From contig JAHCID010000004.1 in assembly GCA_026129405.1 (NCBI GenBank), forward strand, positions 330,761 through 394,760: DNA of 64,000 nucleotides. The letters are read 5' to 3'. Origin of the DNA: a bacterium (lineage in GTDB: Bacteria; Desulfobacterota; Binatia; DP-6). Of this stretch, positions 56,004 through 64,000 are shown piece by piece. Both the position numbers and the translations under genes were made by a program. Under the pieces are notes generated by a model. It was not told the origin of the DNA. It did not search any database and was given only the letters and a program-made list of their open reading frames with translations. Within the stretch, counting starts at the first letter, position 1, and the number at the start of each line of letters is the position of its first letter.

Positions 56004-57938
56004 ATGGCACGGGTGAAGGATGCGGCGCTCCAGAGCGAGCTGCGGGCGTGGACGGTCCGCGACTCGATGGAGCTCTACAACATCAACGGATGGGGCCGCG
56101 GCTTCTTCACGATCAACGAGGCAGGCAACGTCGAGGTCACGCCCGCAGGCCCCGGCTCGACGCGCATCGACCTCAAGAAGCTGGTCGACGACCTCTGCTC
56201 GCGCGGGCTCCGCCTGCCGCTCCTGATCCGCTTCTCCGACATCCTGCGCACGCGCGTCGAGCAGCTCTCCGGTGCCTTTCGTCAGGCGATCGCCGACAAC
56301 GACTACAAGGGCCGCTACCTCGGCGTGTACCCGATCAAGGTGAACCAGGCGCGGCACGTGGTCGAGGAGCTGATCGAGTACGGCCGCCGCTCGAACCTCG
56401 GCCTCGAGGCGGGCTCGAAGCCCGAGCTGCTGGTGGCGCTGGCGCTCCAGGACAACCCGGACGCGCTGATCCTCTGCAACGGCTACAAGGACCGCGCCTA
56501 CATCGAGACGGCGCTGCTCGCGCAGAAGCTCGGCCGCAAGGTCATCATCATCGTCGACCAGATGGCCGAGGTCGACACGATCATCGCCACCGCGCGCGAC
56601 CTCGACGTACGGCCGGTGCTCGGCGTGCGCGCGCGCCTGTCGACGAAGGGCGCGGGCAAGTGGGTCGAGTCGACCGGCGACCGCTCGAAGTTCGGCCTCA
56701 CCACCTCCGAGATGGTCACCGCGGTCGAGAAGCTGCGCGCCGCGAACCTGCTCGACTCCCTGCAGCTCCTGCACTTTCACATCGGCTCGCAGATCACCGC
56801 CATCCGCGCCATCAAGGACGCGCTGCGCGAGGCGAGCCGCATCTTCGTCGAGCTCTACGCGCTCGGCGCCCACATGAGGTACATGGACTGCGGCGGCGGG
56901 CTCGGCGTCGACTACGACGGCAGCCAGACGAACTTCCACTCCTCGGTGAACTACACGCTCGAGGAGTACGCGGCGGACGTCGTCAGCCAGATCGCCGAGG
57001 CGTGCGACCAGCATCACGTGCCGCACCCCGACATCGTCACCGAGTCGGGGCGTGCCATGGTCGCGCACCACTCGGTGCTGGTGTTCAACGTGCTGGGCAC
57101 CAACGAGATGCTGATGGGGCAGATGCCCGAGCCGGTCGCCGAGGACGAGCACCGCATCATCCACTCGCTCTGGGAGACGTTCACCGGCGTCTCGCGCAAG
57201 AACTTCCAGGAGGCGTACCACGACGCCCTCCAGCTGAAGGAAGAGGCGATCACCGCCTTCACGCTCGGCGTGATCGATTTGAAGGGCCGCGCCCGCGCCG
57301 AGGAGCTGTTCTACGCCACGGTCGAGAAGATCCTGAAGGTCGTGCGCGACCTCGAGTACGTGCCCGACGAGCTCGAGGGTCTCGAGCGGCAGGTGTCGGA
57401 CACGTTCTACTGCAACTTCTCGCTCTTCCAGTCGCTGCCCGACCACTGGGCGGTGCGCCAGCTCTTCCCGACGCTGCCGATCCATCGCCTGAACCGCCCG
57501 CCGCAGCGCCGCGCCGTGCTCGCCGACCTCACCTGCGACAGCGACGGCAAGATGGACCAGTTCATCGACCTGCGCGACGTGAAGCACTTCCTCGAGCTGC
57601 ACCAGCCGAACGGCGAGCCGTACCTGATCGGCAGCTTCCTCGTCGGCGCCTACCAGGAGATCCTGGGCGACCTGCACAACCTCTTCGGCGACACCGACGC
57701 CGTCCACGTCCGCCTCGACGGCGACGCCTACCGCGTCGAGCACGTCGTCGAGGGCGACTCGGTCGCCGAGGTGCTGTCGTACGTGCAGTACTCGAAGCAG
57801 GATCTGATCGCGCGCGTGCGCCGCGCCACCGAGGTCGCGCTGCGCGACGGACGCCTCACGCCCGCCGAGTCGGGCCGCCTCATGCGCCGGTACGAGGAAG
57901 CCCTCCAGGGCTATACGTACCTGACCGTCGACGCGTAG
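56004..57938 (+). CDS. speA: Biosynthetic arginine decarboxylase
   Basis: Converts arginine to agmatine and CO2 in polyamine synthesis. It is a fold III PLP enzyme: PLP Lys112 lies in VYPIKVNQ; HFHIGSQ and CGGGLGVDYDGS bind the phosphate; the active-site Cys lies in DTFYCNFSLFQSLPDHWA. Start at 56004 gives 644 residues, the usual length; the frame is open further upstream but the earlier part is unrelated Arg-rich sequence. No speB (agmatinase) or agmatine deiminase gene is adjacent. Convergent with the unknown secreted-protein gene, 13 nt between stops. Confidence 0.95.
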   Translation: MARVKDAALQSELRAWTVRDSMELYNINGWGRGFFTINEAGNVEVTPAGPGSTRIDLKKLVDDLCSRGLRLPLLIRFSDILRTRVEQLSGAFRQAIADNDYKGRYLGVYPIKVNQARHVVEELIEYGRRSNLGLEAGSKPELLVALALQDNPDALILCNGYKDRAYIETALLAQKLGRKVIIIVDQMAEVDTIIATARDLDVRPVLGVRARLSTKGAGKWVESTGDRSKFGLTTSEMVTAVEKLRAANLLDSLQLLHFHIGSQITAIRAIKDALREASRIFVELYALGAHMRYMDCGGGLGVDYDGSQTNFHSSVNYTLEEYAADVVSQIAEACDQHHVPHPDIVTESGRAMVAHHSVLVFNVLGTNEMLMGQMPEPVAEDEHRIIHSLWETFTGVSRKNFQEAYHDALQLKEEAITAFTLGVIDLKGRARAEELFYATVEKILKVVRDLEYVPDELEGLERQVSDTFYCNFSLFQSLPDHWAVRQLFPTLPIHRLNRPPQRRAVLADLTCDSDGKMDQFIDLRDVKHFLELHQPNGEPYLIGSFLVGAYQEILGDLHNLFGDTDAVHVRLDGDAYRVEHVVEGDSVAEVLSYVQYSKQDLIARVRRATEVALRDGRLTPAESGRLMRRYEEALQGYTYLTVDA

Positions 57939-57951
57939 GTCGCGCCGCCGC

Positions 57952-59031
57952 TCAGGGCGTCGCGACCGGCCGCACCTCGACGGCGAGCGGCTGGTCGAGC
58001 ATGGCCAGCGCGGCCCGCTCGTCGCCGGGCCGATAGGGCCGGCCCAGGACGACCATGGCGACGCGCAGGTCGTAGGCACCCGCCTCCTGCATGCGCGTCA
58101 TGTCGCGCAGGCTGTAGCCCGCGGCGAGGCGGCCGTCGGCCTGGCCGAGCACCGACGCACGGGTGATGCCCCAACGCCGCCAGGCGTCGGGGATGTCGAA
58201 GGCGTGCAGGTAGGTGCCGCCCGGGCCGTCGATGACGAACCACTCCGGGTCGGCGGCGTTCACCGTCCCCTGCGGCGCGGTCGCGAGGGCGAGGCCGTCG
58301 GGGTGGGCGGCGTCGACGTAACGGCTGCCGGCCGCGGAGGCGTCGAGGATGGCCTTGCCCTCGAACTCGAAGGCGCGCAGCAGCCGCAGCACGACCGCGG
58401 GCACCTTGAAGGTCGAGGGAGTGACGATCGCGTTCGGGTAGTAGTACGTCAGCACGTCGCCCGCCGGCGCGTCGGGAAGGAGCGCGCCCAGCTCGAGCGA
58501 CTGCCGCGCCCGCACGATCGAGCGCACGGGTCCGTTGCGCACGCCCTCGATCACCGTCGTGAAGCTCTCCTCGGTGAGCTGCGGGCTCCAGCTGGTCACC
58601 AGCATCGCGAACGTAGGCGCGATGCGTAGGCTCATGCGCGAGACGAGGAGATGCGCCAGCGAACCGCCCGGGCCGGTGGTGGCGAGGTCGGTGAGGAAGT
58701 TGCGGCCGGGGGGATAGCGGACGCTGTAGGCGGCGGCGTCGACGCGGTAGCGGGCACGGTCGTAGGTGGCGTTCGGGGGCCGCTCGGGCGCGGCGGCGTC
58801 GGGGGCGTGCACGAGGTAGGCGAAGCCGCGCGCCCCGGTCGCCGCGTCGGACACCTCCACCTCCATGGCGTGGTCGCGGGCGGGCAGGGCGGCGGGCGCG
58901 ATCCGCTCGCCCAGATCGTTCGCCATGAAGACGAGCGCGTCGTCGTCGTCGAACGCACGGCCGACGCCCTGGACGTCGCCCTCGACGACGATGCGGCCGC
59001 GGGCGTCGCGCTGGTCGACCTGGAACGGCAC
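57952..59031 (-). CDS. Probably exported protein of unknown function, canonical start missing
   Basis: From GTG 59031 the frame encodes 359 residues that look folded (PFQVDQRDARGRIVVEGDVQ, LTYYYPNAIVTPSTFKVPAV, GLALATAPQGTVNAADPEWF). However the same frame continues upstream with natural sequence to about 59224, namely YVLGSLWLALLLARAGDADA then RLYVARDGGITA, a plausible signal peptide, before a TAA. There is no ATG, GTG or TTG in that stretch; the ATG at about 59233 is in the next frame. Either a single-base indel near 59225 or a non-standard start explains this. I do not recognise the family. Confidence 0.65.
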   Translation of the reverse strand: MPFQVDQRDARGRIVVEGDVQGVGRAFDDDDALVFMANDLGERIAPAALPARDHAMEVEVSDAATGARGFAYLVHAPDAAAPERPPNATYDRARYRVDAAAYSVRYPPGRNFLTDLATTGPGGSLAHLLVSRMSLRIAPTFAMLVTSWSPQLTEESFTTVIEGVRNGPVRSIVRARQSLELGALLPDAPAGDVLTYYYPNAIVTPSTFKVPAVVLRLLRAFEFEGKAILDASAAGSRYVDAAHPDGLALATAPQGTVNAADPEWFVIDGPGGTYLHAFDIPDAWRRWGITRASVLGQADGRLAAGYSLRDMTRMQEAGAYDLRVAMVVLGRPYRPGDERAALAMLDQPLAVEVRPVATP

Positions 59032-59277
59032 CGCGGTGATGCCGCCGTCGCGCGCGACGTAGAGCCGGTAGCTCGCCGGGTCACGGTCGGGCAGCGTCGC
59101 GAGCAGCCGCGTGTCGACGGTGACCGGATCGAGCTCGCGGCTCTGCGCGAGCGGCGTGGCGTCGGCGTCGCCGGCGCGTGCCAGCAGGAGGGCGAGCCAC
59201 AGCGATCCGAGGACGTACCGCGTGATGTGGGCATAGCGCCGTCGGCGGACCGCTTACCAGCCCCCGGCGGCGAAGAA

Positions 59278-59306
59278 GGCGCGGCGCGGGGGGACCGCGC
59301 CGCGCC
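59278..59306 (-). terminator. Intrinsic-type terminator after the amidohydrolase gene
   Basis: On the minus strand a perfect 12 bp stem (GGCGCGGCGCGG paired with CCGCGCCGCGCC) closes a 5 nt loop, 5 nt after the amidohydrolase stop at 59312; the sequence that follows on that strand is TTCTTCG. Confidence 0.6.
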
Positions 59307-59311
59307 GACGG

Positions 59312-60433
59312 TCAGATCAGGCCGTAGAGCCTGGCCGCGTTCTCGGCGCACATCTTGCGCCGCTCCGGGGCGGGCACGTCGCGCATCATGTCGTCGACCA
59401 CCCGGCGCGTCTCCGGCCAGTCGCAGCCGTGGTGCGGGTAGTCCGACGACCACATGATGTTGTCGACGCCGAGCACGTGGCGGTTCTTCACGGCGTAGTT
59501 GTCGATCATGAACGACGAGCGCCAGTTGCGGCGGTAGTAGAAGCTCGGCTCGTGCTTCAGCTTCACCGGCAGCCACCAGCGGTTGCGCCACCAGCGGTCG
59601 TCGAGCTGCTCCAGGATGTAGGGCACCCAGCCGCTGCCGGCCTCGACCATCACCCAGGTGAGGTCGGGGAAGCGGTCGTGGACGCCCGAGCTGATGATCT
59701 CGGGCAGGTCGGTGATGAAGTTCGCCGCGCCGACGTTGGCGAGGCCGGTGAGGTCGTCGCCGCGCGCGCCCTTCGGCTTCGGCTTCGCGATCTGGCGCAT
59801 GACGCGCACGTGGAAGTGGACCGGCACCTTGTTCGCCTGCGCGGCGGCCCAGAACTCGTCGTCCTCGGGCCGGATGACGCTGCCGACGCTCGGGAACGTG
59901 TTCAGCCACACGCCGCGAAAGCCCATCTTGAGGCAGCGCTCCATCTCGGCGATGGCGGCCTTCACGCCGAGGGCCGGGATGCACGCGAGGCCGATCAGGC
60001 GGGAGGGATCGACCGACATGACCTCTTCGGCGAGCCAGTTGTTGTAGGCCTGCACGCCGGCGAGGTGGAACTCGGGATCGTCGTCCGAGAAGAAGTGGCT
60101 CATCATGCGCGCCGAGCCGAAGAGCACCTCGGCGTCGACGCCGTCCTGATCCTGCTCCTCGAGGCGCGGCCCGCCGCGGAAGTTGCCCTGGTTGGCCGCC
60201 GCGAACGTGACGCCCGTCCAGCGCACCTCCTCGTGCTTGCGGCCGGCCGAGGCGTAGATGCCGATCGGGGCCGGCGCGATCCCGGGGGCGAACTGCCAGG
60301 CCTCGCCGCCCTCGCCGTCGGGCACCACCGTCGGCACCTTGTGGTGGAACTTCTTCGGGACGTACGTCGTCCAGATGTGGGGTGGCTCGAGGACGTGGGA
60401 ATCGGCGGAGATCAGGTTGTACTCACGGGCCAT
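59312..60433 (-). CDS. Amidohydrolase-family protein (Amidohydrolase_2)
   Basis: Metal-dependent TIM-barrel hydrolase or decarboxylase: ISADSHVLEPPHIW carries the first ligands (Asp11, His13). Other regions are VDAEVLFGSARMMSH, LIGLACIPAL, GFRGVWLNTFPS and the metal Asp in IMWSSDYPHHGCDWPETR. Decarboxylases of the ACMSD type and o-pyrocatechuate or related enzymes share this arrangement. Start 60433 is fixed by GGAGGAG about 7 nt upstream; the frame reaches 60463 without need. An AACGATCGTT palindrome lies 38 nt upstream. 373 residues. Confidence 0.85.
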   Translation of the reverse strand: MAREYNLISADSHVLEPPHIWTTYVPKKFHHKVPTVVPDGEGGEAWQFAPGIAPAPIGIYASAGRKHEEVRWTGVTFAAANQGNFRGGPRLEEQDQDGVDAEVLFGSARMMSHFFSDDDPEFHLAGVQAYNNWLAEEVMSVDPSRLIGLACIPALGVKAAIAEMERCLKMGFRGVWLNTFPSVGSVIRPEDDEFWAAAQANKVPVHFHVRVMRQIAKPKPKGARGDDLTGLANVGAANFITDLPEIISSGVHDRFPDLTWVMVEAGSGWVPYILEQLDDRWWRNRWWLPVKLKHEPSFYYRRNWRSSFMIDNYAVKNRHVLGVDNIMWSSDYPHHGCDWPETRRVVDDMMRDVPAPERRKMCAENAARLYGLI

Positions 60434-60464
60434 CGTGCGCGCTCCTCCAGTGCGTCGGAACATA

Positions 60465-60482
60465 CGAACAAACGATCGTTCG
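60465..60482. promoter_or_regulatory. Operator-like palindrome upstream of the amidohydrolase gene
   Basis: CGAAC and GTTCG flank AAACGATC, enclosing the perfect 10 bp palindrome AACGATCGTT (60471-60480). It sits in the 51 nt between the amidohydrolase start and the GNAT stop. The core matches the sites at 31517 and 37896 (AACGNTCGTT). The form is that of TetR-family operators. Confidence 0.4.
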
Positions 60483-60484
60483 CA

Positions 60485-61237
60485 TCAAGGGGTGAAGAGC
60501 CAGTCGATCGTGTCGCCCGCCGGCCGGAAGCCGACGCGCCGGTAGAGCGCGTTCGCCGGCCGGTTGGCGCGCTCGGTCGACAGCGTGCACCAGCGCGCGC
60601 CGGCCGCGAGGCGCGCGTCGCAGCAGGCCGCCACCAGCGCCCCGGTATAGCCGCGGCGGCGGCGCTCCGGGGGCGCGTATACGAGCGCCAGCCGCCAGAG
60701 GTGCGGCGTGCCGGGGGCGAGGCGGACCATCGCCGCGGGGCCGCCGTCGTCCCATACGACGAGGAGCCCGGCGTCGAGCGCTGCGACGACGTACGCGACC
60801 GCCTCGTCGGCGTCCGCGTCGTCGCCGACGTCGGCCGCGAAGGCGCGGGTCCAGGCGACCAGCGTGGCGCCCTCGGCCGCCGTCGCCGGGCGGCAGTGGC
60901 CGCGGGGAAGGGGCCGCCAGGCGACGCGGTCGAGGACGTAGCGGACCTGGCGCCGGCCGGACCGCACGGTCACGCCGGCGCAGGCCCGCCAGCGCGCCGC
61001 GAAGGCGCCGGCCGCGTCCGCGTCGCCGAAGACGCCGGGCACGTCCCAGCCGGCCGCATGCACCAGGTCGACGACGGCCGCGATCGCGGCGACGGGCGCG
61101 TCGACGACGATCCACTTGCGCGGCGGCGTCTGCACGGCGACCGCGACCACCGCGCCGGTACCGTCGGCGACGGTGAGGAGACGCGCCGCCGCCTCCTCGG
61201 CCGGGTGCGCCGCGAGCCGCGTCGTCACCGCCAGCAC
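60485..61237 (-). CDS. GNAT-family N-acetyltransferase
   Basis: The C-terminal half is a GNAT domain: VWDDGGPAAMVRLA, then LALVYAPPERRRRGYTGALV, the acetyl-CoA pyrophosphate loop (R-R-R-G-Y-T-G), and CTLSTERANRPANALYRRVGF. The N-terminal half resembles the first domain of two-part GNATs (PRKWIVVDAPVAAIAAVVDL). GTG 61237 is the only standard start, but sequence in frame upstream to about 61320 (HATVAAFRARAGAWLAARE) looks like the normal N-terminus of this type, so the true start may be masked by an indel. The stop is in the operator gap. Confidence 0.75.
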   Translation of the reverse strand: MLAVTTRLAAHPAEEAAARLLTVADGTGAVVAVAVQTPPRKWIVVDAPVAAIAAVVDLVHAAGWDVPGVFGDADAAGAFAARWRACAGVTVRSGRRQVRYVLDRVAWRPLPRGHCRPATAAEGATLVAWTRAFAADVGDDADADEAVAYVVAALDAGLLVVWDDGGPAAMVRLAPGTPHLWRLALVYAPPERRRRGYTGALVAACCDARLAAGARWCTLSTERANRPANALYRRVGFRPAGDTIDWLFTP

Positions 61238-61325
61238 GAGGTCGCAATCGACCTCGCGCGCCGCCAGCCAGGCCCCGGCCCGGGCGCGGAACGCTGCGAC
61301 GGTCGCATGCCGCTCGACGCGCGTC

Positions 61326-62981
61326 CTACGCCTCCAGCCGGCCGAGGTTGCCCGCGCGCGCGAAGTGCGCGCGCAGCGTCGTGAGGTCGGCGGCGCCGAA
61401 GCGGCGGTAGGTGTCGGCGCCGCGCGGCCGCCACCACAGCGGGTCCGGGCCGTCGACGCCGAGGAACTTCTCGCGCTGCAGCTCGCGCTTCAGCACCTTG
61501 TTGGTCTCCGAGCGCCTCAGCTCGGGGACGATGCGTACGAAGGTCGGCGCCCACTTCGGCGACAGGTCGGGCTGGGCGGCGAGGAAGGCGGTGAAGGCAC
61601 CGGGCTCGAACCCCGCGCCCGCGCGCAGCTGGAGCGCCGCCATGACGCGGTCGCCCGCCTCGGCGTCCGGCACGCCGTAGACCGCCGCCATCAGCACGTC
61701 GGGGTGTCGCGCCAGGATCTGCTCGACGGGCCGGGCGAGGAAGTTCTCGCCGTCCACGCGCAGCCACTCGACGTCGCGGCCGGCGAAGTACACGTAGCCC
61801 TGCGCGTCGCGGTAGCCGAGGTCGCCGGTGTGGAAGCGCCCGCCGCGCGTGCGCTGTGCGGTCGCCTCGTCGTTCTTGTAGTAGCCCTCGAACATGCCGG
61901 TGCCCGCGGTGTTGACGATCTCGCCGATCGCCTCGGGGTTTCGCAGCCGGCCTTGCGCGTCGAGCTCGGCGAGCGGGCACTCGTTGCCGTCCTCGTCGAG
62001 GATGACGACGCCGTACCCCGCGAGACCGAGCGCGCCCGGCGGGTCGCCGTCGCTGCGCGTGAACGTGACCCCGACCTCGCTGGCGCCGTAGCCGTCGATC
62101 ACGCGGCAGCCGAAGCGGCGCCCGAAGGCGTCGAGGTACTGGCGCGGACCCTCGTTGCCGTAGGCGAGGCGCAGCGGGTTGTCGGCGTCGTCGGGCCGCT
62201 CGGGCGTGTCCATGACGTAGGCGAGCGGGCTGCCGACGTAGTTGAAGAGCGTGCAGCCGTAGCGGCGCACGTCGGCGAGGAAGCGGCTCTTCGAGAAGCG
62301 GCGCGCGAGCACGAGGGTGCACGGCGCCGCCAGCGCGACGCCCAGGCTCAGGATCTGCGCGTTCGAGTGGAAGAGCGGCATGGCGCAGTAGACCACGTCG
62401 TCGGGCGTCGCACCGGCCATCATGTGCACCGCGCCGTGCGCCATCATGGTGAGCTTGCCGTGGCCGCGCACGACGCCTTTCGGCCCGGCGGTCGTGCCCG
62501 AGGTGAAGACGAGGATGCAGAGGTCGTCGGGGTCGACGGCGACGCCCGGATCGGTCGCGGGCAGCGCCGCGAGCGCGTCCGGCAGGTCGCGCTCGGCCAC
62601 GAAGACGATCGGCGCCGGATCGGCGGGCGCATCGGCGAGCAGCGGGGCGAAGGACGGCTCGGTGACGACGAGCTGGCAGTCGCTGTAGGCGACGTCGCGC
62701 GCGAGGTGCTCGCCCCGCCGCGTCGGGTTGAGGCCCACGACGGCGGCGCCCGCGAGGCCGGCGCCGAGCTGTGCGAACACGAACTCCGGCCGGTTCTCGA
62801 GCAGCAGCCCCACGTGGAAGGGGCGGGCGGGGTCGCGGCGCGCGCGGAAGAGATGCGCGAAGCGGGCGGACTCGGACAGCGTCTCGGCGAACGTCCAGCT
62901 GCGGTCGCCGTCGCGCAGGAAGACGCGCGACGCACGCGCCGGATCCGCGGCGTGCTGCCGCAGCAGGTCGGCATAGGACAT
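61326..62981 (-). CDS. Acyl-CoA synthetase, FadD/FATP-like
   Basis: P-loop FTSGTTAGPKG (159-169), then VYCAMPLFHSNAQILSLGVA, IDGYGASEVG, GRFHTGDLGYRDAQGYVYF and DVEWLRVDGENFLARPVEQI, a set typical of the FadD17/FATP-like very-long-chain acyl-CoA synthetases that activate fatty acids or steroid side chains. The catalytic Lys is in SETNKVLKRELQ. Start at 62981 (MSYADLLRQH); an in-frame ATG at 63017 adds 12 unlikely residues. Read together with the GNAT gene downstream. Confidence 0.87.
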   Translation of the reverse strand: MSYADLLRQHAADPARASRVFLRDGDRSWTFAETLSESARFAHLFRARRDPARPFHVGLLLENRPEFVFAQLGAGLAGAAVVGLNPTRRGEHLARDVAYSDCQLVVTEPSFAPLLADAPADPAPIVFVAERDLPDALAALPATDPGVAVDPDDLCILVFTSGTTAGPKGVVRGHGKLTMMAHGAVHMMAGATPDDVVYCAMPLFHSNAQILSLGVALAAPCTLVLARRFSKSRFLADVRRYGCTLFNYVGSPLAYVMDTPERPDDADNPLRLAYGNEGPRQYLDAFGRRFGCRVIDGYGASEVGVTFTRSDGDPPGALGLAGYGVVILDEDGNECPLAELDAQGRLRNPEAIGEIVNTAGTGMFEGYYKNDEATAQRTRGGRFHTGDLGYRDAQGYVYFAGRDVEWLRVDGENFLARPVEQILARHPDVLMAAVYGVPDAEAGDRVMAALQLRAGAGFEPGAFTAFLAAQPDLSPKWAPTFVRIVPELRRSETNKVLKRELQREKFLGVDGPDPLWWRPRGADTYRRFGAADLTTLRAHFARAGNLGRLEA

Positions 62982-63166
62982 GCGGCGGGTGAAGCATGCG
63001 CCGCGACGTGCCGGCAAGCGGCGCGCGCGTCGACTCGCCGGGCCGGGCCTGCGGCGCGGTTTCGTAACGCCGTTCCGGAATCGGGCGGCGCGCGAAGGAG
63101 GCGGCGATCGGGGTCGTGCTGCCGTACTTCGCGATCGAGATCTGCCGCCTGCGGCCCGCAGCGACG

Positions 63167-63967
63167 TCAGCGCGGCGCCAGGCGCAGGAACGGCACGCGG
63201 TCGCGGACGCGCGCGACGAGCGCGTTCGTCCAGGCGGGGGCGAGGCGGCTGGCCAGGTCGGCGAGCCGCGTCTCGCTGCCGACGAGGACGCGCCCGCGGC
63301 CGCGCTCGACGGCGCGCACGATCGCCGCCGCCACCGCCTCGGGGGCGCGCCCGCGCGCGAGCAGCCGGGCTTCCGCTGCCTGCGCATTGGTGTCGACGAC
63401 GCGGCCGCGCCGGACGATGGCGGTGTCGGTGGCGCCCGGGTATGCGACCGTGAGCCCGATGCTCGAGCCGTACAGCTCGGCGCGCAGCGCCTCGCTGAAG
63501 CCGCGCACGGCGAACTTGCTCGCGCAGTAGCCGGTCTTGGTGGGGCAGCCGACCAGCGCGAAGTCGCTCGCGACGTTTATGATCCAGCCGGTGGGCGCGC
63601 GGCGCAGATGAGGCAGGAACGCCTCGCAGCCGTGGACGACGCCCCAGAAGTTGACCCCCATGATCCAGCGCAGGTCGTCGAGCGGCACGCGCTCGAACGG
63701 GCCGGCGACGGAAACACCGGCGTTGTTGACGAGCAGGGCGACGCCGCCGTGCCGGGCGACGACGTCGGCGGCGAGCGCGCGCATGGCGGCGGCGTCCGCG
63801 ACGTCGGCGACGTGGCGCGAGGCGAGGGCGACGTCCGCGAGCGCGTCGCCGTCGCGGTCGACGCCGGCGACGGTGCAGCCGCGTGCCGCGAGGGTCGTGG
63901 CGAGCGCGCGGCCGATGCCGCTCGCGGCTCCCGTCACGACGGCGATCGTTCCCGTGCCCAGCCGCAC
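63167..63967 (-). CDS. Short-chain dehydrogenase/reductase
   Basis: Cofactor loop VVTGAASGIGR (10-20), NNAG (81-84), catalytic Ser134, Tyr147 and Lys151 (YCASK). Asp at the end of the second strand (GVDRDGD) points to NAD. The C-terminal extension (RVLVGSETRLADLASRLAP) is common in SDRs of lipid or polyol metabolism. GTG start at 63967, 33 nt before the window edge. The 185 nt between it and the ligase gene show no gene. Substrate unknown. Confidence 0.87.
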   Translation of the reverse strand: MRLGTGTIAVVTGAASGIGRALATTLAARGCTVAGVDRDGDALADVALASRHVADVADAAAMRALAADVVARHGGVALLVNNAGVSVAGPFERVPLDDLRWIMGVNFWGVVHGCEAFLPHLRRAPTGWIINVASDFALVGCPTKTGYCASKFAVRGFSEALRAELYGSSIGLTVAYPGATDTAIVRRGRVVDTNAQAAEARLLARGRAPEAVAAAIVRAVERGRGRVLVGSETRLADLASRLAPAWTNALVARVRDRVPFLRLAPR

Positions 63968-64000
63968 GGCGGCGATTCGACCAGCGCGGAAGCGGCGGAG

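Overview
The window is a 64 kb stretch of very GC-rich (roughly 70 % by eye) bacterial chromosome. It has no rRNA, tRNA, CRISPR array, phage module or plasmid backbone. Genes lie on both strands in short operons with frequent 1-4 nt stop/start overlaps. The mix of acyl-CoA ligases, enoyl-CoA hydratases and PaaK-like enzymes with secreted proteins carrying Thr-rich linkers, 'CGDG...CDDGN' cysteine repeats, Kazal and TSP3 repeats points to an uncultured deltaproteobacterium-like lineage such as Candidatus Binatia/Desulfobacterota. That assignment is an inference from gene content; no marker gene here settles it.

Layout. 1-6.0 kb: a PucR-type regulator cut by the window edge, a secreted lipase with a duplicated Cys-rich module and a Thr-rich tail, a large secreted Ig-like protein and a Gly-rich RRM protein. 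6.2-9.6 kb: a DUF4143 gene fragment, then a coupled minus-strand operon (carboxymuconolactone decarboxylase-like, alpha/beta hydrolase, AlkK-like acyl-CoA ligase). 9.7-22.5 kb: mixed housekeeping and metabolic genes (Zn peptidase, SDR, Csp copper-storage protein, FAD oxidoreductase, acyl-CoA dehydrogenase, NRDE protein, LLM oxidoreductase, Ogt, EEP phosphatase, CPT-like kinase, MtgA, a periplasmic-type binding protein without signal) and a guanylate-cyclase remnant. 22.6-31.4 kb: a choice-of-anchor-A protein, UbiB-like kinase, VOC and BON proteins, an acyl-CoA ligase and a beta-propeller protein with a damaged 3' end. 31.6-40.4 kb: a Gdx/SugE exporter, hydratase, ligase and hydratase operon, a SnoaL/isochorismatase-like pair, a Kazal protein and two coupled PaaK-like ligases.

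40.5-43.7 kb: a secreted-protein gene cleanly broken by an IS3-family element; removing the element and its 3 bp target duplication restores an intact 637-codon frame. 43.9-46.3 kb: a diiron ferritin-like protein, a coupled MerR regulator and an EfpL-type elongation factor. 46.3-53.1 kb: three secreted proteins (TSP3 repeats; beta-helix plus five disintegrin-like repeats; Tat-exported GH28-like beta-helix). 53.1-64 kb: a heme-oxygenase/TenA-like enzyme coupled to a polytopic membrane protein, SpeA arginine decarboxylase, an unknown secreted protein, an amidohydrolase, a GNAT, an acyl-CoA ligase and an SDR.

The themes are activation and degradation of fatty or aromatic acids (four ANL ligases, three PaaK-like proteins, two hydratases, one dehydrogenase) and a set of modular, disulfide-rich exported proteins. 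The most notable non-coding signals are a palindromic repeat that supplies stop codons to two convergent genes and recurs at a gene fragment 20 kb away, and three copies of an AACGNTCGTT palindrome at acyl-CoA-related loci.
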